Shown here one piece after another: positions 1-6,654 of a stretch of DNA of 64,000 nt; the first letter of the stretch is position 1, and each line of letters begins with the position of its first letter. This stretch comes from JBBBNV01 sp037137075 (GTDB lineage: Bacteria > Bacillota > Bacilli > Paenibacillales > NBRC-103111). Made by a program: the position numbers and the translations under genes. The stretch covers positions 1 to 64,000 of the forward strand of contig NZ_JBBBNV010000020.1 in assembly GCF_037137075.1 (NCBI RefSeq). The letters run 5' to 3'. The notes beneath the pieces are model-generated. The model had not been told where the DNA came from. It ran no database searches and saw only the letters and a program-made list of their open reading frames with translations.

Positions 1-59
1 TTCATGATGCCGCTGAGTAACGGCAGATAACCGACTTCATAGAAATTTTCCATTTGCAT
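1..59 (-). CDS. Start of an unidentified host gene (partial)
   Basis: Only the first 19 or so codons are inside the window. On the minus strand an AGGAGTGG ribosome site lies about 10 bases before an ATG at 57-59, and the reading frame stays open to the window edge with a start like MQMENFYEVGYLPLLSG. A second ATG two codons later is an alternative start. It lies downstream of the old rpsD 3' end and points the same way. The fragment is too short to name a family. Confidence 0.4.
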   Translation of the reverse strand, partial: MQMENFYEVGYLPLLSGIM

Positions 60-423
60 CGTTGTATCCACTCCTGACCCGACTCTCGATTCTATAACTC
101 TAGCATACACCAAAATTGGCCATTTTCAGAGTCGTAGGGGTGCGGAATGTGAGTTATGCGCAGGCATATCCCGCAGTAACCGAGGGGCTGTTCTCTGTCG
201 GGCTATCCACAAGGGGCAACGACTGAGCTGGGAAAAAATAGAGCGTCTCGCGCCGCTATCGCCAGCCGATCCAGCACGCCGGTTTCGCTGTATGGTAGGC
301 GGTTGGCTGCGCCATGGAGCAACAGCCCGGAGCCAGGGACAATGTACAAGGGACAATGTACAAATGGTCCCGGCTCTGCCATTCCGGGGCTTGAATGCTG
401 ATAGAGCACAAAGAATCGAAATG
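60..423. other. Host intergenic stretch with no visible gene
   Basis: This is host DNA between the stranded rpsD terminator and the next host gene. Open frames here lack ribosome sites and look like shadows. I see no RNA gene, repeat or clear promoter in it. Confidence 0.4.
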
Positions 424-454
424 AAAAAAAAGCACTATCCCGGAGGATAGTGCT
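423..454 (-). terminator. Original rpsD terminator, now detached
   Basis: Reading leftward, a perfect 10-bp stem (AGCACTATCC / GGATAGTGCT, 4-base loop) is followed by eight T residues. It sits just past the duplicated rpsD stop codon at attL, so it is the terminator that rpsD used before integration. It is now separated from the living rpsD copy by the whole prophage. Confidence 0.8.
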
Positions 455-466
455 CTGTTGACTACA

Positions 467-491
467 ATTAACGGCTGTAGAACTCGACGAT
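467..491. repeat. attL core (25-bp copy of the rpsD end)
   Basis: This copy matches attR at 38543-38567 base for base over 25 bp and diverges on both sides. On the minus strand it encodes the rpsD ending IVEFYSR-stop. Left of it is host DNA with the old terminator; right of it is phage DNA running into the integrase. Confidence 0.9.
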
Positions 492-493
492 GA

Positions 494-519
494 CAAAAAG
501 CCTTGATATATAAGGGCTT
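494..519 (-). terminator. Integrase terminator
   Basis: On the minus strand AAGCCCTT and AAGGCTT form a short imperfect stem around an AT-rich loop and are followed by TTTTTGTC. It lies between the integrase stop (535) and the attL core. Its loop (CCTTGATATATAAGGG) closely resembles the loop of the terminator at the right prophage end. Confidence 0.55.
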
Positions 520-534
520 GCGGGCGTTGTCCGT

Positions 535-1725
535 TCAAGTAGCCCCACTTTTAGCCCCACTCGCCCCAAAAGTCAGACTGCCGCTGAAAGCAGATACCGC
601 CTTCAGTTCATATTCCTTGAACGAGTGGGCGTACACATTGTGGATCATGTCCGGCGTATTGCCTAACCGATCAGCGATTGTTTTGACCGGTATCCCCTGA
701 TTGATCAGAATGGTTGCGTGCGTATGGCGGAGGCCATGCGGGCTGATTTCTCTAATCGGTGTTTTTTCTTTTTGAAGTTTCTTAATTATACGCTTGAACG
801 AGTAGAAGGCCATGTTCTCCGCGATCGGCATTCCGTCCTGGAATGAGATGAAGATGAAGTCGTCCTCCTTATCCAGCTTCATGCCGTATGAGAACTTTGT
901 CTCTACACACCACCGTTGATAAGTAAGAAGTTGATTAACCAGCACCTGATCAATTGGGATCGTGCGATAGCTGTTTTTCGTTTTAGGCGTTCTACATCCA
1001 TATCGGTCGCGGGTACATTCAACCGTCAGTGTATTCTCGTTAAAGTCGATATGCTTCCATCGCAAACCAAGCGCTTCGCCTTTGCGGAGTCCAGTAAAGG
1101 CGAGTAATAGAATGAGTGTGTAGTTCGTGATGTTCTCGTATTGCTTGGCTGTTTGCAGAAATAAATCCAGTTCCGCCGCCGTTAGGACGTTCTCCAGCCC
1201 GTCGTTGACCTCGACGGTTACTTTTTGGAATCGATTCCGTGGGATGATCTCATCCTCTACGGCTGCGTTAATGGCGATTTTAAACAAGCGATGGAATAGC
1301 GCCACCGTCCGGTCGCTATATTTCTGTTTAAGGACATTGATGTACGCCCGGACATACGTTGTCTTGTCCAGAGAGTTGAGCTTGTACTTGCCGAGAAGCG
1401 GCTTCATTTGGTACTTGATCGCGTTTTCCCGCTGTTTTCTCGACGTGACTTCCCAGCTGCTGTTGTACGTCTCATACCAGATGTCCAGCCATTGGGCTAC
1501 GGTCATCTGATTGTGCTCGACTTGCTTTACTTGCCCGTTCAGCAGCGCGGCCTTTACTTCAATCAGCGCCTGCAACGCTTCCTTCTCCGTTACAAGCCCG
1601 CTCTCCTTCTTCTCTTTCCGCTTCCCAAGATTATCGTAATACTTGTGTCGGTACAAATAACGCTTATCGCCATTTTTCAGAAAATAATAGTACACTTCAT
1701 CATGTTTCGTTTTGTGGAGTTCCAT
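535..1725 (-). CDS. int: Tyrosine-family site-specific integrase
   Basis: The 396-residue protein recombines phage attP with the rpsD 3' end. An N-terminal arm-binding domain (about 1-60) is followed by a SAM-like core-binding domain (about 70-165) and a catalytic domain (about 175-385). Catalytic residues are visible: Arg214 in TGLRKGEAL, a beta-hairpin Lys near 250, His330-x-x-Arg333 in HGLRH, and Tyr365 in VYAHS. The second His/Trp position is Asn (RLGNT), as in many phage integrases. The start has AAGGATGG upstream. The last codons (GASGAKSGAT) contain direct repeats that look like arm-type binding sites. It lies next to attL and is transcribed toward it, the usual arrangement. Confidence 0.96.
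   Translation of the reverse strand: MELHKTKHDEVYYYFLKNGDKRYLYRHKYYDNLGKRKEKKESGLVTEKEALQALIEVKAALLNGQVKQVEHNQMTVAQWLDIWYETYNSSWEVTSRKQRENAIKYQMKPLLGKYKLNSLDKTTYVRAYINVLKQKYSDRTVALFHRLFKIAINAAVEDEIIPRNRFQKVTVEVNDGLENVLTAAELDLFLQTAKQYENITNYTLILLLAFTGLRKGEALGLRWKHIDFNENTLTVECTRDRYGCRTPKTKNSYRTIPIDQVLVNQLLTYQRWCVETKFSYGMKLDKEDDFIFISFQDGMPIAENMAFYSFKRIIKKLQKEKTPIREISPHGLRHTHATILINQGIPVKTIADRLGNTPDMIHNVYAHSFKEYELKAVSAFSGSLTFGASGAKSGAT
541..572. promoter_or_regulatory. Candidate integrase arm-type sites (P' arm)
   Basis: Three near copies of TTTTAGCCCCA-C (541-548, 549-560, 561-572, the last as TCGCCCCAA) lie 50-80 bp from the attL core, inside the 3' coding end of the integrase. The same word occurs twice on the other arm (38394-38404 and 38417-38426). 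Paired direct repeats on both arms at this distance suit lambda-type integrase arm binding. Function is inferred. Confidence 0.5.
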
Positions 1726-1741
1726 ACGTATCCATCCTTTT

Positions 1742-1820
1742 GCGTGGGTAGACGCTCTTGGGGACGGAATAGTTAGGGCATCACCTCCTTTCAGATTCTC
1801 TGAAATCGGAACATATGTTT
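1742..1820 (-). promoter_or_regulatory. Integrase leader: repeat motif, isolated strong ribosome site, SOS-like box
   Basis: Three signals are packed upstream of the integrase. A 16-bp word GTGGGTAGACGCTCTT (1744-1759) recurs inverted at the far prophage end. Leftward, 1780-1792 reads GAAAGGAGGTGAT, a perfect complement of the 16S rRNA tail, yet only a two-codon frame (ATG CCC TAA) follows it. Just upstream is a 7-bp hairpin (TTTCAGA / TCTGAAA). At 1809-1820, GAACATATGTTT is close to the Gram-positive LexA box GAAC-N4-GTTC. Together they suggest that integrase expression is tightly controlled. Confidence 0.4.
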
Positions 1821-1840
1821 GGTTTTGAGTGTGTAGGAAA

Positions 1841-1860
1841 CCGCCTTACGGCGGGAGACC
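1841..1860 (-). terminator. Possible repressor terminator
   Basis: Downstream of the leftward repressor, CCGCC and GGCGG form a short stem followed on the minus strand by TTTCC. It is weak and supported only by position. Confidence 0.3.
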
Positions 1861-1894
1861 CCAAGGTATAGGACCCTTAAATTGTTTATATGGC

Positions 1895-2695
1895 TTAGGT
1901 ATTATCTGACTGCTTTTTGCTGCGAGCTTTTTTATTCAATTCTTTAGCTTCCCAGAATAGACCTTCAACATAACCCAGGATACGCTGTCTGGACTCTTCG
2001 CTCATAGGTTTTCCATCGAACATAAGCTCGGCATCCTGTTCAAGGAATTTTTTGAAATCTAGTTTGTCTTTAGATGTTGCCCAATCAGGGATTGTATTTA
2101 TCTGAATTTCACCGTCATGGTGTGCCGCTATAGTGTCAGGTTCATTCATGACATCTTGAAGTTCGGCTTCCCTAAATTTTGCATAAGCTACGGCCATTTC
2201 AGATTCACTCATCCCTTGTTCTTGGTAGTGGTGTAGCAGTTCCAGGGGGATGTCATCTAGCGGATTGCTGCCGATTTCCTCCAATTTGTATCCAGCTGCT
2301 GCAAATAGACTCTCGTCATCAACAATTAACTTATATGGATTGCTACTTGCTAGTTTCTTAACTAAATCTAAAGGCGGCTTTTCAGTAGTAATGCCAAAAG
2401 CGTAATTTTCTACTATATCTAAATCTATGCTTGAATCATTGGCGAATTGTTCGCAGGTTCTTTTATTCATGATGATCCTAAATAGCTCCTCAAATCTAGT
2501 GAGCTCAAAACCATATAATACTACGTCTACGGATTCTTTGAAGTACTCAGCTACTTTTTGTATTTTATCTATCGATGGTGAACTTTTATCCCAGTTATAG
2601 ATTGCCCCATTCCCAAAACCAAGCTCCATCCCTAATTTAGGGATAGTTGTGCCTTTCTCTTTGGACAAGCGCTTTATATTTTCTACTATACTCAT
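1895..2695 (-). CDS. XRE-family phage repressor (CI-like)
   Basis: The protein of about 266 residues is the likely lysogeny repressor. Residues 1-60 form a helix-turn-helix (VENIKRLSKEKG, then GNGAIYNWDKSSPSIDKI). The C-terminal half ends in a charged helix resembling other Firmicute phage repressors (ELMFDGKPMSEESRQR). No peptidase Ser/Lys dyad of the LexA/CI type is evident, so induction may depend on the antirepressor rather than self-cleavage. The start could be ATG 2695 or TTG 2701; GGAAGGA fits TTG better in spacing. It is transcribed away from the cro-like gene across the control region. Confidence 0.85.
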   Translation of the reverse strand: MSIVENIKRLSKEKGTTIPKLGMELGFGNGAIYNWDKSSPSIDKIQKVAEYFKESVDVVLYGFELTRFEELFRIIMNKRTCEQFANDSSIDLDIVENYAFGITTEKPPLDLVKKLASSNPYKLIVDDESLFAAAGYKLEEIGSNPLDDIPLELLHHYQEQGMSESEMAVAYAKFREAELQDVMNEPDTIAAHHDGEIQINTIPDWATSKDKLDFKKFLEQDAELMFDGKPMSEESRQRILGYVEGLFWEAKELNKKARSKKQSDNT

Positions 2696-2732
2696 AATCA
2701 ACACGCATCCTTCCAAAAGAAAAAAATCTAAA

Positions 2733-2930
2733 TTTTCGATTATAGGTGTTGACCGAATCTATATTTTCGGTTATTATGAGGTCAACAGCTTAATTGGCAG
2801 CAAAAAAGGCAATAAAAAACCAGAGGTCAAATGACCCACGTTTAAAAATCGTTCCCCAACGAATTTTATTTGGTTATGCCTTCTTTCCGATAATAGAATA
2901 TTTTCGGTCGAATGTCAACAATTAAGCTGT
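2733..2930. promoter_or_regulatory. Lysis-lysogeny control region with two facing promoters and operators
   Basis: A rightward promoter (TTGACC, 17 bp, TATTAT; 2749-2777) and a leftward promoter (TTGACA, 17 bp, TATTAT; 2918-2890) face each other. Each spacer contains an operator-like palindrome with CCGA and TATTTTCGG halves (2753-2770; 2887-2907). A third related site (ATTTTCGATTATAG) lies at about 2732-2745. A 12-bp perfect inverted repeat, ACAGCTTAATTG (2785-2796) and CAATTAAGCTGT (2919-2930), frames the space between them. A weaker leftward promoter (TTGACC at 2785-2780) also exists. The likely ligands are the repressor and the Cro-like protein. Confidence 0.7.
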
Positions 2931-2967
2931 GTTTTTACAAAGATTGGGAGGAAGGAGGGGGATGTAA

Positions 2968-3156
2968 GTGACTCACTACACTGAATTTGGATTGAAAGCA
3001 AGGACGATCATGCTTCAAAAGAACATTAAGATGAAGGAATTGGCTGCTGAGCTTGGCGTGTCAGTAACTTATGTATCTGAGATTTTTAAAGGCACACGTG
3101 AAGGAGTAAAGCAAAAGCCGGTCATTGCTCAAATACTCGAAATGGAAGCGAGGTAA
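2968..3156 (+). CDS. Small Cro-like XRE regulator
   Basis: This 62-residue protein starts at GTG after a very strong GGAGGAAGGAGGGGG tract. It is almost wholly one helix-turn-helix: MKELAAELGVSVTYVSEIFKG is the central helix pair. As the first rightward gene after the control region it holds the position of Cro in the genetic switch. It probably binds the CCGA/TCGG operators and turns off the repressor promoter. That role is inferred from size and position. Confidence 0.8.
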   Translation: MTHYTEFGLKARTIMLQKNIKMKELAAELGVSVTYVSEIFKGTREGVKQKPVIAQILEMEAR

Positions 3157-3161
3157 GCGGA

Positions 3162-3938
3162 ATGGCTGCTCCATTAATTATTCAAGGCGTTCGCGGATAC
3201 GTGGACGTTGTCGGAACTGCACAGTTGAATCTTGAAGATGTCGCACGAGGACTTGGTTTTATTCAGTCCAAAAACGGCAATGAGTATGTTCGTTGGGAAA
3301 CAGTGTATGGCTACTTGTCAGAAATCGGATTTTCCCAACAAGTTGGGAAAGACGGATTCATCCCAGAAAATATCTTTTACCGCCTTGCCATGAAAGCCAA
3401 AAACGAAGTGGCTGAAGTATTTCAGGCTAAGGTGGCTGACGAAATCCTTCCAGCTATCCGTCAACACGGCGGATACCTTACTCCGGCCAAAATCGAGGAG
3501 GTGCTGCTCAACCCCGATACGATCATAGATTTGGCGAAACGTCTGAAGCAGGCGAACGAGGAGAAGGCGAAATTAGCTGCAAAGGTTGAAACGGACAAGC
3601 CGAAGGTGATATTTGCTGATTCTGTCGCGGTGAGTAAGACAAGCATACTTGTTAGGGATTTGGCGAAAATCCTAAAGCAAAACGGAGTGGATACCGGCGA
3701 GAAGCGTTTGTTTGAAAAACTTAGGGAGGAAGGGTATCTGATTCGCCGGAAAGGCTCTGATTACAATATGCCCACACAGCGCTCAATGGAGATGGGATTG
3801 TTCGAAATAAAAGCAACCAGTATTACGCATTCTGATGGTCACGTCACCATCAGCAAAACACCGAAAGTCACTGGTAAAGGGCAAATATACTTCATTAATA
3901 GATACAAGTCGTGTGTTAAAGAGATAGCAGCCTTGTGA
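3162..3938 (+). CDS. Phage antirepressor (BRO-N plus KilAC domains)
   Basis: The 258-residue protein has an N-terminal BRO/antirepressor region (about 8-110; LNLEDVARGLGF, WETVYGYLSEIGF, DEILPAIRQHGGYLTP) and a C-terminal KilAC DNA-binding region (about 160-258; LVRDLAKILKQNGVDTGEKRLFEKLREEGYLI, then a GKGQIYFINRY ending). Such proteins antagonise the repressor during induction. It follows the cro-like gene by 5 bp in the same transcript. The absence of an obvious self-cleaving repressor makes this gene a plausible key to induction. Confidence 0.88.
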   Translation: MAAPLIIQGVRGYVDVVGTAQLNLEDVARGLGFIQSKNGNEYVRWETVYGYLSEIGFSQQVGKDGFIPENIFYRLAMKAKNEVAEVFQAKVADEILPAIRQHGGYLTPAKIEEVLLNPDTIIDLAKRLKQANEEKAKLAAKVETDKPKVIFADSVAVSKTSILVRDLAKILKQNGVDTGEKRLFEKLREEGYLIRRKGSDYNMPTQRSMEMGLFEIKATSITHSDGHVTISKTPKVTGKGQIYFINRYKSCVKEIAAL

Positions 3939-3955
3939 GCAAAACTTAACAGTAC

Positions 3956-4087
3956 AATGTGCTTCGTGATATTGAAGGATTAGATAGTAGTTCCGATTTT
4001 AACGCCCTCAATTTTGAAGTTGTTACTTATATGGATGCTGAAAACGAGGACAAATTGGCAACGCAATTTTGCACAGAATTGAAATAA
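3956..4087 (+). pseudogene. Fragment of a Rha-type phage regulatory gene
   Basis: About 43 codons read NVLRDIEGLDSSSDFNALNF and onward to LATQFCTELK-stop without an upstream start or ribosome site. The piece HKNVLRDIE...LNF...TY is characteristic of the N-terminal region of Rha-family antirepressors. The upstream part is missing and an in-frame stop sits just before it. It looks like a leftover of a regulator replaced by the present antirepressor. The assignment rests on a short motif. Confidence 0.45.
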
Positions 4088-4141
4088 AGGATGAAGCTTA
4101 AACCGGTAGCCTGATTATCGGGCGGAAGGCGGTGAAGAAGA

Positions 4142-4414
4142 TTGCTACAAACAGCAAAAATCAACATTGAAATCGATGAAAAGGCAGTAGCAAGTTTCAT
4201 TGAGCGTGAATTGCAGAGACAAATCAACCAGCAGTTACTGCTGGTCGACATCAACAAACTCAGCGAGCTGACGTCGATGTCAGTGAGGTATTTGGAAGAC
4301 GATATTTTGCCTGACCCAAGAGTCAGGATGCATGAGCGCAAGAAGAATCGCAAGCGTTGGTGGTTGGCTCAGCCCACTTTGAAGGCAATCGAAGAAATCG
4401 TGAATAGCTGGTAA
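4142..4414 (+). CDS. DUF771-like phage protein
   Basis: The 90-residue protein starts at TTG after GGCGGTGAAGAAG. The N-terminal half is a predicted helix rich in Glu and Gln. The C-terminal half (SVRYLEDDILPDPRV...KRWWLAQPTLKAIEEI) resembles DUF771, a winged-helix family common in early regions of Firmicute phages. Function in these phages is not established. It could be an excisionase-like DNA-binding protein, but nothing here proves that. Confidence 0.55.
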   Translation: MLQTAKINIEIDEKAVASFIERELQRQINQQLLLVDINKLSELTSMSVRYLEDDILPDPRVRMHERKKNRKRWWLAQPTLKAIEEIVNSW

Positions 4415-4427
4415 TAAAAAAATCAAC

Positions 4428-4513
4428 GCGTGGGTAGACGCTTTGACAGGAACACGGCTAATTCATTGGCGTAGCAACGCGGTTCTTACGGGAGAACGAC
4501 TCTCCGCCTTCAA
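4428..4513 (+). promoter_or_regulatory. Leader with third copy of the repeat motif, a possible promoter and competing hairpins
   Basis: GCGTGGGTAGACGCT at 4428-4442 is the same word found next to the integrase and near attR. It is directly followed by TTGACA (4443-4448). Downstream, GGAGA at 4491-4495 can pair with TCTCC at 4501-4505, or ACTCTCC at 4499-4505 can pair with GGAGAGT at 4517-4523; the two stems are mutually exclusive. This is at the head of the early replication block. A regulatory role is inferred. Confidence 0.35.
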
Positions 4514-4558
4514 GGAGGAGAGTGGGATTAAGCAGCATGAAAGGAAGTGAACACCCAA

Positions 4559-4720
4559 ATGAAATGGCAGCAAATTATCGTATACGCAAAAATTAACGCC
4601 CACGGTGTCCTGGTTGAAGTCAGAGAGAACCTGCCGGAAGGCGTGGATTTCATTCCTTACGTGCCAAAGAAAGGAGAGAAGAAGTGCGATGTCGGACGAG
4701 AGGCTGGACAAGCTCGGTGA
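4559..4720 (+). CDS. Small hypothetical phage protein
   Basis: A 53-residue frame with AAGGAAGTG about 11 bases before the ATG. The protein begins MKWQQIIVYAKINAHGVLVE and is mildly beta-rich, with a basic Lys cluster (PKKGEKK) near the end. Its 3' end overlaps the next small gene by 32 bp. I do not recognise the family; the ribosome site and operon placement support it as real. Confidence 0.55.
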   Translation: MKWQQIIVYAKINAHGVLVEVRENLPEGVDFIPYVPKKGEKKCDVGREAGQAR

Positions 4721-4823
4721 TTATTTTGTCTATCACAGTGTAAATGCACGGTATGGCCTGACATTTGAAGAGTTCGTTGCCCGGGTGCAGCTCGGTACAT
4801 GGGAGGCTTATCTGGCGGCATGA
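4689..4823 (+). CDS. Small hypothetical phage protein
   Basis: The 44-residue protein starts at ATG after AAAGGAGAGAAG. It is acidic and probably helical (ERLDKLGDYFVYHS...EFVARVQLGTWEAYLAA). It overlaps the upstream gene and is followed closely by another small frame, a typical early-phage gene cluster. Function unknown. Confidence 0.6.
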   Translation: MSDERLDKLGDYFVYHSVNARYGLTFEEFVARVQLGTWEAYLAA

Positions 4824-4840
4824 GAGGAGGGGCTACAAGG

Positions 4841-4990
4841 TTGGACGGTACATTTTTTTGGATTCAGCAAGTGTGTGACGCTGACGCCTGCAGCACAGGC
4901 GGGATGCACAGCTATGCCCGCAAGCTATTTACCATCGAAGATGCTCTGTATGGCTATGAAATGCGAAAAGCTGCCGACCAGGGCAGCTAA
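4841..4990 (+). CDS. Small hypothetical phage protein
   Basis: A 49-residue protein most likely starts at TTG 4841, eight bases after GAGGAGGGG; an ATG at 4820 overlapping the previous stop is an alternative. It contains a Cys pair (QVCDADAC) and an aromatic C-terminal part (ARKLFTIEDALYGYE). No known family is recognised. Confidence 0.5.
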   Translation: MDGTFFWIQQVCDADACSTGGMHSYARKLFTIEDALYGYEMRKAADQGS

Positions 4991-5059
4991 TCAGAAAAAA
5001 CAAATCAATTAAGGCCAGTATATCATATTTTTCAATTCATTCAATATAGGAGGACTCAT

Positions 5060-5464
5060 ATGTCAATCGAAATTATCATCAAAGGCGATAATGCCGCTCA
5101 AGCTCATCAGGAATTTGTTGGTCTGCATGCACTGTTTACTGGCTCAGCCAACGTAGCAGCTCCAGCCGCACAAGAAGTATCCAAGGCAAGCAAACCCCGT
5201 CAGGAGCGTTCCAAGTCGGAAACGGTAAAAGAAGAGCCGACTGTCAAGCAGGCGGTGCAGGAGGAGTCCCAAGATGAAAACGCCGCTGGCGGTCCTGTGC
5301 CGACTGTTGTGGATCTCCGGGCAAAAGCGCAGGAGGTAGGTGCGAAAGATGGCGGCCGCGCAGCGGTTAAAGCGCTACTTGAGCAATTTAGCAGCAAGTC
5401 CATTTCGGATATTCCCGATGGGCAGCGGGTCGCATTTATGGAGGAGTTGGAGGCGTTGCTGTAA
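5060..5464 (+). CDS. Hypothetical early phage protein
   Basis: The 134-residue protein starts after ATAGGAGGA. It has a short ordered N-terminus (MSIEIIIKGDNAAQAHQEF), a long low-complexity linker rich in Glu, Lys, Ser and Val (about 35-80), and a helical C-terminus (VDLRAKAQEVGAKDGGRAAV, then LLEQF..KSISDIP). It abuts the DUF2800 gene, sharing the last base of its stop with that gene's start. Such proteins often sit beside recombination nucleases in this type of phage, but I cannot name its job. Confidence 0.65.
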   Translation: MSIEIIIKGDNAAQAHQEFVGLHALFTGSANVAAPAAQEVSKASKPRQERSKSETVKEEPTVKQAVQEESQDENAAGGPVPTVVDLRAKAQEVGAKDGGRAAVKALLEQFSSKSISDIPDGQRVAFMEELEALL

Positions 5465-6654
5465 TGGTGGCGCATGCCCAACGAACACATGCTTTACTCG
5501 GCGCATCCAAGGCGGCGCAGTGGATTAACTGCCCGCCCAGTGCCCGGATGCAGGAATCCATTCCAGATACGAGGAGCGAGTACGCCAATGAAGGAGAAGC
5601 TGCGCACGAACTGGCCGAGCTCCGGCTGCGTCGGCGCCTGACCATCTGCAATTCAAGTCAGCGTAAAGAATTGGATGACAAGATGGCTCACTTCAAAGAG
5701 GTCAGTCCGTACTATGGACCCGAAATGGAGAACGCTGTACAGGATTACGTAGAGCTGGTAGAGGAACGTTTCATGGCAGCGAAAGCTCGGAGTTCTGATG
5801 CCGTGCTGCTACTGGAGGAGCGTCTGGATTATTCGGAATGGGTGCCGGATGGGAAAGGGACCGGGGATGTTGTCCTGATTGCTGATGGGGTTCTTGAAGT
5901 GATTGACCTGAAATACGGGAAGGGTGTCCCAGTCAGCGCGACAGGTAACCCACAGATGCGGCTTTATGCTCTCGGCGCGTGGTCGGCCTACAGCTACCTT
6001 TACGACATTCGTGAGGTTGCCATGACCATCGTACAGCCCCGATTGGACAGTGTCAGCACGGACACCATGCAAATTGATGAGCTACTGGAATGGGCGGAGA
6101 CAGTGGTCAGGCCTGCTGCAGCTTTGGCTGACGCAGGTGAAGGAGAACACAAAGCCGGAGAGCATTGTCGCTGGTGCAAGGTCAAGGCAACCTGCAGGAC
6201 CCGCGCTGATGAAAACTTGAAGGCCCTTGCTTATGAGTTTCAGGATCCTGCATTGCTGAGCCTTGATGAGATTGGCTCCATTTTGCACATAGCGCAGCAG
6301 CTCAAAGCTTGGGCAGCTGATGTCGAAGATTACGCCTTTGAACAGGCCAAAGCCGGACAACGTATCCCGTCCTGGAAGCTGGTCGAAGGCCGGAGCAACC
6401 GGGCCATTACGGACAAGGATACTGCTTGGAAAGTGTTGGAAGAGGCCAAGCTGGAAGCAAATAAATATCTGAAGCCCCGTGAGTTGCTCGGCATTGGTGA
6501 GCTGGAGAAGCGGATAGGCAAGAAGGAGCTTGCTGCACTGCTGGATGGTCTGATTGTGAAACCGCTAGGGAAACCGGTGCTTGTGCCGGAGACGGACAGG
6601 CGGCCGGAGCTGAACAGCGTGAGTGCTGATTTCGCGGGAGAGGATTTCGGATGA
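5464..6654 (+). CDS. DUF2800 PD-(D/E)XK nuclease
   Basis: The 396-residue protein matches the DUF2800 family of RecB/Cas4-like nucleases found in phage replication modules. The N-terminus (SKAAQWINCPPSARM) and the GEAAHELAE motif are typical. The core acidic residues are visible in GTGDVVLIADGVLEVIDLKYGKG (Asp, then Asp-x-Lys). Near 240 a Cys cluster (HCRWCKVKATC) could bind metal. It probably processes DNA ends together with the downstream DUF2815 protein in recombination or repair of phage DNA. Start and stop overlap both neighbours. Confidence 0.85.
   Translation: MVAHAQRTHALLGASKAAQWINCPPSARMQESIPDTRSEYANEGEAAHELAELRLRRRLTICNSSQRKELDDKMAHFKEVSPYYGPEMENAVQDYVELVEERFMAAKARSSDAVLLLEERLDYSEWVPDGKGTGDVVLIADGVLEVIDLKYGKGVPVSATGNPQMRLYALGAWSAYSYLYDIREVAMTIVQPRLDSVSTDTMQIDELLEWAETVVRPAAALADAGEGEHKAGEHCRWCKVKATCRTRADENLKALAYEFQDPALLSLDEIGSILHIAQQLKAWAADVEDYAFEQAKAGQRIPSWKLVEGRSNRAITDKDTAWKVLEEAKLEANKYLKPRELLGIGELEKRIGKKELAALLDGLIVKPLGKPVLVPETDRRPELNSVSADFAGEDFG

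Noticed and set aside
203..538. Leftward 111-codon frame across attL
   Set aside because: It runs over the att core, the terminators and part of the integrase end in another frame, has no ribosome site, and its sequence is low in family-like features.
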